A stretch of 64,000 nucleotides of DNA from Selaginella moellendorffii (GCF_000143415.4 NW_003314407.1:124001-188000); one strand, 5' to 3'; shown: positions 1-12,636, numbered from the stretch's first letter. Translations and numbers: made by a program. Notes: generated by a model from the sequence alone, not told the origin.

Positions 1-473
1 GTTGTGCGTTGTAGGGTCTCTTCATGACGGTAAAGCGACGATGAGAGTAACAGTTTTCTAGAAACGAAGAAATTTAATCCGCGGATACAATAAAATTCAA
101 CGATGAGAGTCATGGCCGCTCCTTTCAAGGTGGGCTTGTTCTCATCTCGAGCCGTATGTTTCTTCAAGTGCTGTTTCCGTAGAGCTAGGAAGGAATCTTC
201 TATTTCCTGTAAGGACAAAGGTGGAAAAGCTGGCAGTCTGGACAAACGGCCAGCTGAAGAGGCGAAGTGACGGACAAGTATACCATCTTTGCTAGAATCG
301 CCATGAACTAGAGGCCTCAATTCAAGAATCTCTCCGCCTCTCCATCAGAGAATGAAATGCCTGTGGGAACTCAGGAAGAAGGCGTCCTTTTCTTAGGGGG
401 GTAGCCATCTGCTGGCATAAGTATGGTATGAAGTAGCAGAAGCAAGTATCATCGAGCGCAAGCAGCAGGCTTC
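1..473. other. Upstream intergenic region of ABCG gene
   Basis: No convincing coding sequence is visible here. The segment probably contains the promoter and 5' UTR of the transporter that begins at 474. I see no repeat or RNA gene in it. Confidence 0.5.
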
Positions 474-2915
474 ATGGCTCGTCAGGAGCACAACGGATTA
501 CACCGCCACGATCAGCCGACCCTGCAAAACTTACTGGGAAGTGCGACGCCATATAGCCATGCTGGTAGTGAGTACAGCGAGAAGAACGACAAGCTCTACG
601 GCCCGGGCCTGGTATTTGAAGATCTCTTGTACAGTGTGAGCAAGAAAGTGAAGAAAGAAGGCAAGTCGGTGGTGACTTCAGTGGATTTGCTGCATAACAT
701 CTCGGGCGAGGCACTCAAAGGCCATGTCACTGCTGTTCTCGGGCCGAGTGGAGCTGGGAAGTCGACTTTCCTGGACGCTCTAGCAGGCAGGATTTGCAAA
801 GGAAGCCTGCGAGGCCGAGTGACGGTGGATGGCAGGGCAGTGAGTACAAGCATGATGAAGAGAATATCTTCATACGTGATGCAGGACGATCAGCTGTTTC
901 CCATGCTCACAGTGTACGAGACGTTTCTTTTTGCGGCTAACGTTCGGCTTCCCAGTGCGTTCACTCCGGAGGAGAAGAAAGCGCGTGTCGAAGAACTGAT
1001 CACGCAACTTGGCTTGGAGGTGAGTTGTTTAAGCTAAAAGTGTACGCTTAGACTTACATGTGATTGTTTTCTCCTGTAGCATGCAGCTGATACGTACATA
1101 GGCAACGAAGGAGTGAGGGGTGTCTCCGGCGGAGAAAGAAGGAGAGTGTCAATTGGCGTGGATATCATCCACGGGCCATCTCTCCTCTTCCTTGACGAGC
1201 CAACTTCGGGATTGGATTCCACGAGTGCATTCGTTGTGGTGGAACGTCTGAGGGACATTGCGCAGCGGGGAAGCACAGTTATTCTGACCATTCACCAGCC
1301 GTCCTACCGCATTCAGCAGTTGCTCAATCGGCTCATTGTTCTTGCGAGGTAGTCATGTTTAAACTCTAGCTAGCTCTTATTACAGCTTTGAGTGGATCTG
1401 CTTCTCAGGGGGAAACTGATCTACTTAGGAAAGCCTGATGCGCTCGAGGACCACCTTGCAGACCTTGGACGGCCTGTTCCCGACGGGGAGAATGCACTGG
1501 AGAACCTCCTGGACGTTATCAAAGAGTATGACGAGTCGGACTTGGGTTTGGAACCTCTGGTGCAGTTCCAGAGGGATGGCGTTCGACCGGATGGGCTTGG
1601 AGCAGAAGCGACGCCACTGCCATCCAAGAACAGGAACAGGAATTACTACCAAGTCGACGCCGAAGATGACAATGACTTCGACCGCTCCCTTCCAAAGAGC
1701 ATGGCCATGACTCCCTTGCACAACGATCCCAGGCTTGCGGCTCAGTTTTACAGGGAGTTCTCCGCGTGGCTGTACAACGAAGCCATTGACACGTTAAGAC
1801 GGACTCCGGCGAGGACACCGGCAAGAGCTTTACGGGTGCCAGCACTCTCTGCATGGAGGACGCCTATAGTGGCACCCGAGAAGCAACAGCGGCAGCAGCA
1901 GCAGCCAGTGGACGTTTCGGTGTCTTGCACCGTTGCTCTGGATGACCGCTTCCAGCCGTCCCACGCGCCATACTCGGATTTCAGCACCGATGACGAGGAG
2001 GAGTCGGAGGAGTGGAGGCACAAGTTTGCAAACCCATGGTCGAGAGAGCTGGTGGTTCTCATGTGGAGGAACTACAAGAACGTGTACAGGACACCCGAGC
2101 TCTTCCTCTCCCGGGAGCTGGTGATTGTGGTGATGAGCGCAATGCTGGCGACACTCTTCAAGCGGCCAAAGGACACTCTGGACGGCGTGAACGAGCTCAT
2201 GAACTTCTACATCTTCGCGGTGTGCCTGCTCTTCTTCTCCTCCAACGATGCCGTGCCCACCTTCATCCAGGAGCGATTCATCTTCATCCGGGAGGCGTCG
2301 CACAACGCGTACAGGGCCTCCTCGTACGTGATCGCCAACCTCATCGTCAACCTCCCCTTCCTGGCCATCCAGGCGCTCACGTTCGTGGTGATCACCTGGT
2401 GGACTCTCCGCCTCCACGGCAGCGTCTTCACCATCTGGCTCATCCTCTTCGCGTCGCTCATCACAACAAACTCGTTCGTCATGTTCGTCAGCGCCGTGGT
2501 TCCAAACTACATCATGGGCTACGCGGTCGTCATCGCCATCACCGCGCTCTTCTTCCTCAACTGCGGCTACTTCCTCAAGCGCTCCCAGATCCCCGGGGTG
2601 TGGCTGCCGCTGCACTACATCTCCACCATCAAGTATCCCTTCGAGGCGCTGCTCGTCAACCAGTTTGACAATGGCTACCACGCGTGCTACGCGAATGGAC
2701 CCGTGTTTGAGAAGCCGGGGCCGCTGGGCAAGGTTCACACAAGCGTAACGTCCAACTCGTCGTGCACGGTGGATGGAACCGACGTCCTCAAGACCATGGA
2801 CATGGGTGGCGCGCGAATCGGGGTGGACGTTTTGGTCCTGCTGGCCTGGGGAGTGTTCTACAGGCTGCTCTTCTACGTCATCATCAGGTTCTACTCCAAG
2901 AACCAGCGACATTAA
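474..2915 (+). CDS. ABCG (WBC-type) half-transporter, 3 exons
   Basis: Predicted exons are 474-1019, 1080-1348 and 1409-2915, giving 773 residues. The 60-bp introns at 1020-1079 and 1349-1408 restore a continuous family sequence (…[13 protein letters not shown]…). The N-terminal nucleotide-binding domain has Walker [10 protein letters not shown] (about residues 90-98), the signature VSGGERRR (about 197-204) and Walker B LLFLDEP (about 217-223). The C-terminal half carries the hydrophobic ABC2-type membrane domain. The NBD-then-TMD order and the sequence around the signature fit the plant ABCG half-size clade that exports lipidic precursors of suberin, cutin or pollen wall. Substrate and localisation (normally plasma membrane, as a dimer) are inferred from the family. 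A low-complexity linker with a short Q tract near 1885-1905 separates the two domains. The start is the first ATG of the open frame. Confidence 0.93.
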
Positions 2916-3151
2916 ATCTCTTCTCTATGATATTTCGATAAAGCTCTAGCGATCATAAGATCACTAATAAGTACTAGCGCAATAAAGACTAAGTTTCGGA
3001 TCATCCTACGTGGCGGCTTCCTGGCGTGTGATTCGTGCTTGGCCTATCCGCGTTCTATCCACACCATCCCTGGGCTTGGAGTTGAATCCACACACACCAT
3101 CACTCGCTAGTGCTCTTGAGTTTCAAGAGCGCGATTGCTAGCACAGCAAAG

Positions 3152-3778
3152 ATGCAGGCTCTGGCAGCAATGCAGGCGTCTCCAATGTCGAGCGTGCGCT
3201 CCACCATCAGCAGCATCACCAGCAGCAGTGCTAGCAGTGGGAGCAGCAGCTTCTTCCAAGGTCAGTCCAAGATGGCTGTCTCCATGGCGGGTGCGCGAGT
3301 GAGCATGATGGCGACGGCGGACAAGGCAGCAGCACCAGCGCCGGCGGGATTCACCCCGCCAGAGCTCAAGCCCGACACTCCATCACCGATCTTCGGCGGC
3401 AGCACGGGCGGGCTGCTGCGCAAGGCACAGGTGGAGGAGTTTTATGTGATCACCTGGGAATCGGGCAAGGAGCAGATCTTCGAGATGCCCACGGGCGGCG
3501 CCGCCATCATGAGATCCGGGCCCAATCTCCTCAAGCTCGCGCGCAAGGAGCAGTGCCTGGCGCTGGGCACGCAGCTGCGCTCCAAGTTCAAGATCAACTA
3601 CCAGTTCTACAGGGTGTTTCCAAACGGCGAGGTGCAGTACTTGCATCCCAAGGACGGAGTGTACCCCGAGAAGGTGAACCCCGGGCGGAAGGGCGTGGGC
3701 GTCAATCTCAGGTCCATTGGCAAGAACTGCAACCCGGTGGATCTCAAGTTCACTGGCAAGGCCGCCTACGACGTCTAA
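3152..3778 (+). CDS. psaD: Photosystem I reaction centre subunit II (PsaD)
   Basis: Intronless gene for 208 residues. The N-terminal ~70 residues are rich in Ser, Ala and Met, as in a chloroplast transit peptide. The mature part begins near the [20 protein letters not shown] segment and continues through [25 protein letters not shown] and the basic C-terminus [17 protein letters not shown], all diagnostic of PsaD. PsaD is a stromal subunit of photosystem I that docks ferredoxin and stabilises PsaC. The frame is open further upstream, but ATG at 3152 is the first ATG and gives the expected transit peptide. The region upstream (3000-3110) is likely promoter and leader. Confidence 0.97.
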   Translation: MQALAAMQASPMSSVRSTISSITSSSASSGSSSFFQGQSKMAVSMAGARVSMMATADKAAAPAPAGFTPPELKPDTPSPIFGGSTGGLLRKAQVEEFYVITWESGKEQIFEMPTGGAAIMRSGPNLLKLARKEQCLALGTQLRSKFKINYQFYRVFPNGEVQYLHPKDGVYPEKVNPGRKGVGVNLRSIGKNCNPVDLKFTGKAAYDV

Positions 3779-4567
3779 GATCTCATTTCTAGTTCTCCGT
3801 GTAAACCATGAAACTTTAAAAGCAGTCCACTCGTCGAACATGGGCCTTGCATCTCTCACCTCTGAGTAAATGGATCTCGATCGAGCTGTGTAAATCTATC
3901 TTCTCTTCGTTCCATCTTTTCTTCATTTTTTAAGTAATGTTTATGATAACAAAGAACGCAAGTTTGAAAAGCTTGTACTGCATGTGGTGGTGTTCTCAGG
4001 TATGAAAAGTTTGTTCACCTCAGTATCTACTGCAGCTAGGTAGACCCTTCAGTCTTGCCTTTGTCCATTGCCTTTGAACCTACATATAAACATACACTTT
4101 AAATCATATTGAAAACTATATATTGATTAGTGTATGACTCTTCATAGCCTTTCATCTCTTCTTGTACAAGATTCTTGTGTAGAATCACATATATTACATA
4201 TGAAACTTTTAAAATCATGAATTACCTTTATGTTGCTAACATAGGAAATAAATGGGGAAAATCACTGCCACAAACATGGACACAAGGAAAACCATATGGT
4301 ATGTATATGTTGTAACTGAGAACGTATGTTTACAACAACCAAGAAAAAAACAACACAAAGAATGTCCTTATACAAAATCTACTACAGCAGAGCTTTTGGA
4401 AGATTTACACCTCCCTTTCCCCATTAACCTCAAAATATTAGAGACGGGGATCCCACAATTTTGTTACCTTATGGTTACTAAAAGAAATTATATTTTGAAC
4501 ATCAAAGACAGATAAACGTTTTTATGAAGTAGAAGAAGCTGGGCTATGGATTAACACTCACATGTTG
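3779..4567. other. AT-rich intergenic region with one weak ORF
   Basis: This is the 3' flank of psaD followed by AT-rich DNA. An 87-codon ATG-initiated frame on plus at 4252-4515 has no recognisable domain and an AT-driven composition. I treat it as unsupported. Confidence 0.4.
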
Positions 4568-4672
4568 TTAGGCCTCAAGTGTTCATGAAAAAGGTAAAGA
4601 AGGGGTCACGTCTCAGGTCCAAAGTCTGGGGAAGAAGTTGACGAGCGTTTCATCTCCTTGATATATATACGC
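4568..4672 (+). pseudogene. Duplicated fragment of CTNNBL1 exon 1 end / intron 1 / exon 2
   Basis: The stretch starting with ttaggcctcaag and running through atgaaaaaggtaaag, the acceptor-like tctcaggtcc and tctggggaagaagttgacga matches the exon-1 end, donor, acceptor and exon 2 of the gene just downstream (5758-5900), with internal gaps. It lies 70-170 bp upstream of that gene's ATG in the same orientation, so it is a local partial duplication. It lacks one base of the exon (cc-aaag against cccaaag) and part of the intron. Confidence 0.8.
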
Positions 4673-4739
4673 TAGACCTGACGTGGCAGCAGTCTTGTTT
4701 CGACGTGGCAGATTGGCTGGCAGTTTAGGGCAGCGCAGA

Positions 4740-6617
4740 ATGAAGCGCAGGAGGGAGGAGGAGAATGGAGGAGGTGAGATCGACGAGGCGCTCCTGGCGG
4801 CACTCGAGTCGTCCTCGAGCGGCGCGGGCGCAGGAGGAGGAGGTGGGGCGGCGGTGGAGCTGCTGGATGTCAAGGGCGTCAAGAAGATGGTGCTGGCGTT
4901 TGAGCGCAAGCTGCGGGACAACATCGAGGCCCGGATGAAGTACGTGGATCAGCCCGACAGGTTTGTGGAGTCGGAGGTGGATCTGGACGAGGAGCTCAAG
5001 AAGATGCACGCATTGGCAGCCAGCCCCGATTTGTATCCGGAGCTCGTCCGGCTCAAGGTAGTGGGATCCATCGTGAGCCTCCTCGGCCACGAAAACACCG
5101 ATATCTCCACCGACGTTGTCAATCTCCTCAACGAGCTCACGGACGGGGACGTGATCGGCGACAACGAGCCGGCGGGCCTCCTCGTGGACGAGCTCGTCTC
5201 CAGCAATGCGCTGGAGCTGCTCGTCCAGAACTTGTCGCGGCTGGACGAGGCCGACCCGGACGAAGCGGCCGCAGTGTTTAACTCGCTCTCCATCGTCGAG
5301 AACCTGATCGAGGTGAGGCCGGCGGTGGTGGAGCTCGTGTGCGAGAGGAGCAAGCTCCTCAAGTGGCTCCTCACCAGGATCAAGGTGAAGGAGTTTGACA
5401 GCAACAAGCTCTACGCGAGCGAGATCCTGGCTATACTGCTGCAGTCGAGCGCCGCCAACCAGCTCCGGCTGGGACAACTCAACGGTGTGGACACTTTGCT
5501 CCAGAGTGTGGCGCTCTACAAGTCGAGGGATCCCAAGAGCAGCGAGGAGGAGGAGATGCTGGAGAACCTGTACGATTGCCTGTGTAGCGTTGTGATGCAT
5601 CCGGACAACAAGGACAAGTTTGTCAAGGCCGAGGGTGTGGAGCTCATGATCATTATCATGAAGCAGAAGAAGAAGCTGGCCTACGGATCAGCGCTCAAGG
5701 CTCTCGACTTCTCACTCACCAAGTGCTCCGATGCCTGCGAGAGGTTTGTGGACGTGTTGGGCCTCAAGAGCTTGTTCCCGGCATTCATGGGAAAGGTAAA
5801 AAAGTGGCTACGATTACAAGGTAACAATTCGGTCTTGCGTTTCAGGTCCCAAAGAAGTCTGGGGAAGAAGTGGATGAGCGTTTGATATCCTTGATATACT
5901 CCTTGTTCGGTAAAACGTCTTTCATTTTGTTGCCTTTTTATAAGTTTGTGTTTTTGTTGCAGCTGGGCTGACCAAGGACGCCAGCAAGGAACGGCTGCTG
6001 AGCAAGTTCGAAGAGAATGAATACGAGAAGATCGATCGGCTCATGGAATTCTTTGTCAAGTTAGCAGCAGCAGTCATGGTGTAGATTCTTCTAACTTTAG
6101 CTCTGTTTTGCAGGTACCACAACCGGGTGAAGGCGGAGTCGAAGAAGCTAGATGCGGAGAGCTTTGAGGAGGTACTTCTCTTGTTTCTTCACTGATACTG
6201 ATTTTCCTGCGGGATCTGCAGCTGGACGAGGACGACAAGTACTTGAAAAGACTAGACGCCGGGCTTTTCACGCTGCAGGTACACGTGACTCTAGAAAACC
6301 TGACAACACTTTGTGTATTGCTTGCAGCTACTTGCGTTGATTCTCGCGCACATATGGCTCTCCAAGTACGTAGATTTTTGTTCTTCTCAACTGTTGATCT
6401 CCTTCCTTTGTTTGTAGGCTCCCGGGCGTGCAAAGTCGTATCGACCTTTTACTGAAGCAGCAGCGGCTGTCTAGAGAAGACGTCAAATCCATATTGCAGG
6501 TAGAGTCCACTGCTATTTTATGTGTCACTGACGTCTAGGCAATTACAGGAGTATCGTGACAATGTGGACGATGAAGGGGGTAAGGCTAGTGTCGAAGCCT
6601 TTATAAGTGCAATGTGA
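4740..6617 (+). CDS. CTNNBL1: Beta-catenin-like protein 1 (CTNNBL1), armadillo-repeat spliceosome factor, 8 exons
   Basis: Predicted exons: 4740-5795, 5846-5909, 5963-6059, 6114-6171, 6222-6278, 6328-6365, 6418-6499 and 6549-6617, giving 506 residues. All introns are about 50-55 bp. The protein follows CTNNBL1 from end to end: the N-terminal LDVKGVKKMVLAFERKLRDN region, armadillo segments (LLGHENTDISTDVVNLLNEL, KLYASEILAILLQ, LGLKSLFPAFMGK), and the C-terminal RLMEFFVKYHNRV, LKRLDAGLFTLQ and LLLKQQRLS segments. CTNNBL1 is a nuclear protein that binds CDC5L of the Prp19/NTC splicing complex. The exon 3/4 junction uses a GTTAGC donor at 6060, which is needed to keep the frame. The ATG at 4740 gives a Lys/Arg-rich start resembling a nuclear localisation signal. 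Confidence 0.93.
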
Positions 6618-8084
6618 TCGGGAAAAGACCCTTTTCGGGGATGACCATCTTGGACAGGGGCCATGCTCTCGACAGCATTGAAGAAGATATGATCAGCAGC
6701 TATGGAAGATAACTCTCTACTCCCTCCTTGTGTCGACCCATGATGAACTGTTTTGCGACAAATTTTTGTGTTCGCTGCTAAAGGTTTCTTTGCAATCTCA
6801 CTCGCTTCAAGTTGCAAAGCACCAGAAGTGGCGTGTGGCTTCAGATCTGGTGAGGCTCCATATTTGCCTACTGAGATTACAAAGGCTTCAATATATTATG
6901 TTTTAAATCTTGTCATGCCCAACTAAGAAGAATAAGATTGAACCCAGCACATCAAAGAGAAGAGCCTTGTGTCTAACAGGTAAAGCACGATGGTCCTCTA
7001 TCAGTGTTTGATTATGCTGCTCTTTGTTTGTGGAGTACTCAGTTTGTCGCCTTTCCAGCATCAAGTTCTACAGGGGATTGGTCCCACTTGTCTTCAATGC
7101 CTTCGGAAGTTTTGCAGGAAAAAGACTTTTGTTGTATAGACATTCTGGACTAGAGGAAGATGAATACTGGGATGTTATTCTCAAGAAGTTTGACAAGACC
7201 AGTTGCTGCAGTGAGAAGAATGCTCAGGAATGCAGATTGGACATGCATAGATGGCACATATGCAAGACAACTGCTTACAAATAATTACTTGATCAGTTAG
7301 TCTTCTTTGAGCTGATGTGAAATTTTAAGTGGGTTCAAATTAGACAAATGTGAAAATGAACTTGAGATTCCCATGGTTTCTGAATGTGTATGATTTTATT
7401 CATAGTATATTCTCTTGAATTTGCATGATTTCAGATTTAATATTAAGTTCAAAATCCAATAGGTTTTAATTTTTGTGTGTAATATACAAAAATGGATAGA
7501 GACAGTCTATGTACTAAAATTAGGGTATTTATTCTCTCCCTCTTTTTCTCTCTCTCTCTATATATGTGTGAGTATGGGATCCAAGTGTACAATTATAATC
7601 CCGTATTAGCATAATGGAGCCATTAAAATTTTCAATTCAAACCACTTATTTTTTATATAAATAGGGTTTCTTTAATGCATATTTCTATATTCAATACACT
7701 TATATAATGGAGATGAGGGGCAACTCTAATTATCTCTGTAAATTTATGATTTTAGTTTTGATTTAACTTTTACATTGTCTAAATATCTTTTATATTTATA
7801 ACTTTTCCCATTTATTCTCTTTTGTTTTTCTTCTTTTAGTTCATCTTCAAAAGAAATAAAGTGTCCTACACTAACCAAAAATACCATTTCTCTTCCTTTT
7901 CACCATTACATTCTTTAGGATGGGCCAACACAAGCCTCAAGGTACTCTCCCCACCTTTTGCAACTATGGTGCCCCAACCATATAAATGGGGTGAGGTTTT
8001 GATGAGATCACATTAGTCCTTTGAAATCTTTCCCTTATTATCCTATAAAGATTTATAAAACTTTTTAAAGTCTGAGAAATGATT
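6618..8084. other. 3' flank of CTNNBL1 and AT-rich intergenic DNA
   Basis: A frame of 86 codons at 7024-7284 (plus) begins with a non-ATG codon and matches nothing I recognise. The rest is increasingly AT-rich, with a CT-rich patch near 7540-7560. Short stretches near 7670-7710 resemble 32720-32760, suggesting shared repeat-derived flanks. Confidence 0.4.
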
Positions 8085-8405
8085 GGTTTGGGCTTTCACC
8101 CCTTAAACTTGGACTTGGTCTCAAACTTGAACTCGGACTTAGTTTTGGTCTTAGTTTTGCTCTTGAACTCAACATTTATCATATACTAATCCTTCTTTTG
8201 TCCTTTTCTAAAGATTTATTTATCAACCACTTTATGTTCATTCCTTAAGCACTTCTTTGGAAGTTCTTTTCCCACTCTCAGCTTTCCATGTAAAAACTTT
8301 GGTCCAAATGTATTATGTTTGTTCAACTTTCACTTTAGCCACTATTATATGGCACACCTTTAGCTCTATTTTAGGACATAGAGATTTATATCTTATAAAG
8401 AACAA
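8085..8405 (+). repeat. Decayed copy of the CTCGGA-type repeat element
   Basis: The segment starts gggctttcacccctt and runs through cttggacttggtctcaaact-type hexamers. It continues into a tail (ctttggtccaaatgtatta … gccactattatatggcac) that aligns with the less decayed copy at about 32150-32420 (cttttggtccaaacgtgtta … gccactaccatgtggcgc). Most differences are C-to-T or G-to-A relative to the 32-kb copy. The hexamer array here is short. Confidence 0.75.
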
Positions 8406-10000
8406 GAAAAAGAAAAAAGAAATAAAAGTAATTAAACCAACTAAACCTAAGAAATTAGAACTATTTTGCAATATAACCAAATTTTATATTAGAGCAAACT
8501 TATTAGCAAGAGAAGCTTGCTAATATAGATAGATTTGATATCATTAGTTTATCTTGCCCTAGCTGCTTAAAATGCATAAAAATAACTCTTTTGTTCCCCT
8601 TTAATCTAATTAAAAAAGGGGTAATTGTTTGATAAAAGAGCTCTTAATAGCTATTTTATCCCTATTTATCCCTTAAAATTTAAAAAATCCACAGTGATAG
8701 TATATTCAATTTTCATCCCATGATTACATATGCTACATTTGATAACCAAAGGTGTCTCATGACAAAGAAATCTTAAGAAGTCAATAGGACTTAGTAGATA
8801 AGCCTTTAAACCCCAACCCAATAACAATGCTAACAAGCACTACTGTGAATAAATAGGGATTTGGTAGAGATCAAATAAAAGATTACCAACTAACACATCC
8901 AAGTTAGATATAGATGTAACCTCTTAAATTTGGACTTCTTGATAGGTCATTCAGCTTAAAAACCCTAAATATCCCAAAACCCTTAACCCATTGGAAAAAT
9001 GAATGCATTTTTATATATGGGCTTTTTCTTTTTGTATTTGAACTCTTATCGACACAATCTTTTTGGTTACTTACAATAGAAAAAAAGTGATACAATTTAG
9101 TAGAAGCAAAACTAATATCTTAGGTGGTTGATTATATTTTTAACCACTACCTTTACTATATAATGTAGATTATTTAGTTGAAAATATAAAATGAGCTTTT
9201 ATATGGGGCAAGGGGTAGGTTATAAGAGGTTCCAAATACTTTGGTAGATTTAGGCATATTCTATAAATAATTCTATAAACAGCTTACCCTACCTATGAAC
9301 TAATTTATTTTCTGGGGCAAAAGATGCTGCAAGTGAAGGCTACAAGAGAATACAAGTTTATAGGTATATGAAATTTAAAATTTAAAGTCTTCAAATAAAT
9401 TTCATATGTTCTAATAGATGCTTATAAGAAGCTGTTGGTTTTACTTCCTTTTTCTACAGAAATGGATAAGGACTAAAGACAAACTGAGACTAGGTTTCTG
9501 AATTCACCAAAACGTACTGATACTCCAGTGAAGAACAGGTGGCATTGACATTTAGTTTTGTGTAAACCAGGAGTGTTGCACTCAATTATTGTGCTGTTTT
9601 GCAAACGGTTACATAAACAAACCTATAGGCAGTGGATATATTTAGAATATTGTTGAATATTTTAGGATATTCTACCATCTAACTGTTATTAATGTTTATA
9701 ACTCTCTTAAACACTTTCTGATATTCAATAAGATTAATCTTGTATTTATATGTTATAAACTTCCATTTGATTAATTAGATGCATGCAACGCACAGAAAAA
9801 AAAAATTATTATTATTATTCTGGTCACTCATCAATCTTTGATACTGCGTGGACCACTGCTCTTATGAACAGTTAGGTAAGAAGCTGGAACGCACTCGTGT
9901 AGATACTTTGCATACATATAATTGCATAACCGTAGTACCAGTTGGCTACCTTGGAATGATTATATGAATCTGTTAGAACAAAAATCATGAAAATGATATA
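8406..10000. other. AT-rich intergenic DNA
   Basis: Very AT-rich sequence without a supported gene. It includes a short attatt run near 9807-9819. I see no RNA gene and no clear terminal repeat. Confidence 0.5.
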
Positions 10001-11126
10001 ATGGCTGCCGGGCTTGGTGTCAATGAATTCTTTGCTCATAAGTTCTCGCAGCTTGTCTACCTTTGGGGATCCCTCGTTCTGCTTGGGGCCAATGCCAACG
10101 ATCTTCCAGTTGAGCAGCTCTTTTTGTCAGTCGCTCTGCTTGTGATTAGGTACTTTAGAATACATGTTCTTCCGAAGCCCTCTCCAGAAGACTTGTGAAG
10201 CTACAGTATCCTCGCAGTATTCGGCTTGATACTTGACGTGTTTAGTATGGCGGTGGGTTGCTCCGGCCTTGCTTTGATATCAAATGAGTTGAGTCACTGT
10301 CGTCGCCTCCCGATCTTTCTACTGGTGTTCTACTCTCTCTCCTTGCTCAAGACGTTTAGGGTTTAGGCGAGGGGTATCTTGTTTTGCACGATAGTATTCT
10401 ATCTGAGGAAACTTCACAAGCTCTACAAGCTCTTGCATGAACAGCAGGTAAGCAACGAGCAAGATGCTGAGAATCAGGAATGCAATGGTAATGGCCCAGC
10501 AACAGTGCCAGTTCATGACAAGTTCAATGTTCAGCTCCTGAATGCTGTTGCCTTCCTTGAGATTTACAGCATGCACGATGAGAAGCCCGCTTACTATGAT
10601 GCTTTGGACAAAGAACAAGTGTGCGTTCGCAACATTATGGCTTCATCAGAGGGTGGCAAGAAGCGCTGGTCCTTGCCAGCATTTAGTGGATCTTCCACTC
10701 TACTGATTCGGAAGGGGCATTCTGCACAATGTGGACTTGGACGATGTCCTTGAGTTCATCTACAAACGCTACAACGACCCTGCTACTTGGCTACAGAATC
10801 TGAAGTACCGCTGCACAAAGTATGAAGTACCTGCACACAAGATTGAGGAGAATCCTACAACTTCAATTTCTTTCACAGGTCCTTGTGGTTTCTGTGTTCG
10901 TCACTGTGAACATTCTCTTTCTTCTCCACTGGATGATGAGTATGAAGAACGTATAAGTTATGTTTCACACAACAAGCCTCTGATCAAGTGGATCTTCAAT
11001 GAGCTCCTCACCTGGGAAAGCAGCCTTGACATCCAACAGTCTGCGGTGGCACTCTTGCTTTGCATCTGCGAAAACAAGGAGGTTGCTTCCATGGTATCTC
11101 AAGCTGCTAAATTGGATGACCAATGA
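10001..11126 (+). pseudogene. Unidentified coding-like segment, frame-broken
   Basis: Three plus-strand stretches have coding-like composition in an AT-rich background. 10001-10198 starts MAAGLGVNEFFAHKF and is hydrophobic in the middle. 10379-10750 contains KLHKLYKLLHEQQ. 10731-11126 contains DDVLEFIYKRYNDPATWLQ and DIQQSAVALLLCICENKE. The second and third overlap in different frames near 10705-10750, where one continuous reading would need a shift. I cannot name a family. It may be a gene with introns I did not resolve, or a pseudogene; the abrupt frame change favours the latter. Confidence 0.4.
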
Positions 11127-11340
11127 CTCCAAGCGCTTCGAAACGCCTTGCCTCCCAGTCCGGATAACGAGCTTAACAGGCTGCTGAAAATGATCTCGCA
11201 AGGGTGAGACTCTGGACCTGAAGAACAAGGTCACAGAAACAAAAGAAAAGTACATGATATAGATATGTGTATACATACGTGGCTTTTCTATTTCATTGTG
11301 AGATATGCCATTAAGAAGGAAGATAAAAGAAACCATAAAT

Positions 11341-11342
<2 letters not shown>

Positions 11343-11395
<53 letters not shown>
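11343..11395. repeat. (AT)n microsatellite
   Basis: An uninterrupted AT dinucleotide run of about 53 bp within AT-rich intergenic DNA. Confidence 0.98.
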
Positions 11396-11396
<1 letters not shown>

Positions 11397-11397
<1 letters not shown>

Positions 11398-12300
11398 GCT
11401 TCTTATTAATGTCTTCCTAGTTCTAACTAGTAAATGCATAGTTTATTATATTTTTATTCTAAACCTAATTTTTAAAATGAATTTATCTATAAATAAATTA
11501 ACAGTTAAAAATGAAGTTTTAATTGAATGAGATACTATAATTAACATATTTTCTTTGCAGCATATGCCACACTTATATTTAAATCCTATACCACAAAATG
11601 TTTGAAGCTTGGTTGCTCAAAGAGTGTAGCCAAACTTTAAATTTAATTTAATATAAGAGGGGGATTAAAAGAAGTTTAGGAAATCTGTGAAGTGATGGAT
11701 AACACTTTGCTACTCATGTAATAAATAACTAAACTTAAGTAAAACCAAGTAAAAATTAATACAATAGATAGGAATTTTGGCAAAGGAATTTAGCTAATCT
11801 GAAGGCAAAGGTGGTTGAATAAATGAGATGAACTGGAAAATTGGAAAAGGAAAATTTATAAGTTATAAATAATATCTATTTAACACTCAATATAATCCCT
11901 TTGTAAGCTTTTAAATTTAATTTTCTTAAAATGTCACTTAGCCCAATATTACTCAAACCCAAGAATACATAATATATGAGTTCACATATAATAAAATCCC
12001 ATGGTTAAAGAACCTTATGCCATATGAATTCTTTTTATATTGAAGAAGATTAAATTTAGTTTTTTTTCTACTAGAATTTATAGTAGTATTATACAATTTT
12101 CTCTTTGACTTAATTTCTTATTGAACTTATGTTATTTAAGTTCTTGTTGGATTTAGGATATGTTTTAACTTTTGAATAAAATTGTTAATTGAACCTAAAC
12201 TAATAATTTCAACACCAACTTTTATATTTAATGGATTATGTTAACTTCTATTGACTCAAGCTTAGCTCTTGAGATGAGCTCAAAAACCACCTAACCCTTT
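11397..12300. other. AT-rich intergenic DNA
   Basis: No gene or recognisable repeat structure is seen. Confidence 0.5.
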
Positions 12301-12301
12301 G

Positions 12302-12636
12302 TTTTTCCAACAACAAAATTTGTGAGTGTAAGTTTTGCAAAGATAGAGGATAAAGTTGGTCCCTCTTCAAATCATGATCATACTGGGATGATCAGAAGTT
12401 CAGGTAAGGATTTTAATATGTTTTACTATCATGGTTATAATACTTCCTTTTTTGCAGATGATGAAGATAAACTCCTCTTATCTTTGTCTAAGGATCCAAA
12501 AGCTGGTAAAGCTCTATCACTATTAATATTGACCACTTTCAAGAATTGTAACATAACTAGTTATGTAGCTTTCAATATTTTCATAGGTGTTGGGCAGCAA
12601 GAGTTAGAGGTGTTTAAGCTTACTCCAGCCAAATAA
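12302..12636 (+). other. Possible exon fragments of an unidentified gene
   Basis: The stretch is open throughout, but it looks like three short exons separated by small GT-AG introns: …HDHTGMIRSS | gtaagg…ttttttgcag | DDEDKLLLSLSKDPKAG | gtaaag…ttttcatag | VGQQELEVFKLTPAK-stop. The inferred exon residues look more protein-like than the AT-rich spacers. I do not recognise the product, and no convincing first exon was found. Confidence 0.35.

Noticed and set aside
1830-2912. Long minus-strand frame (360 codons) opposite the ABCG membrane domain
   Set aside because: It is antisense to a strongly supported gene, rich in Glu/Asp/His/Val as expected for the complement of GC-rich coding DNA, and has no family.
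4252-4515. 87-codon ATG-initiated plus frame
   Set aside because: No domain, AT-rich composition, no neighbouring exons; not enough to call a gene.
7024-7284. 86-codon plus frame downstream of CTNNBL1
   Set aside because: Begins at a non-ATG codon, no recognisable domain, not needed to complete CTNNBL1, which already ends at 6617.
8257-8523. 88-codon AT-rich plus frame
   Set aside because: Overlaps a decayed repeat whose tail aligns with 32.2-32.4 kb; Lys-rich end comes from an A-rich stretch.
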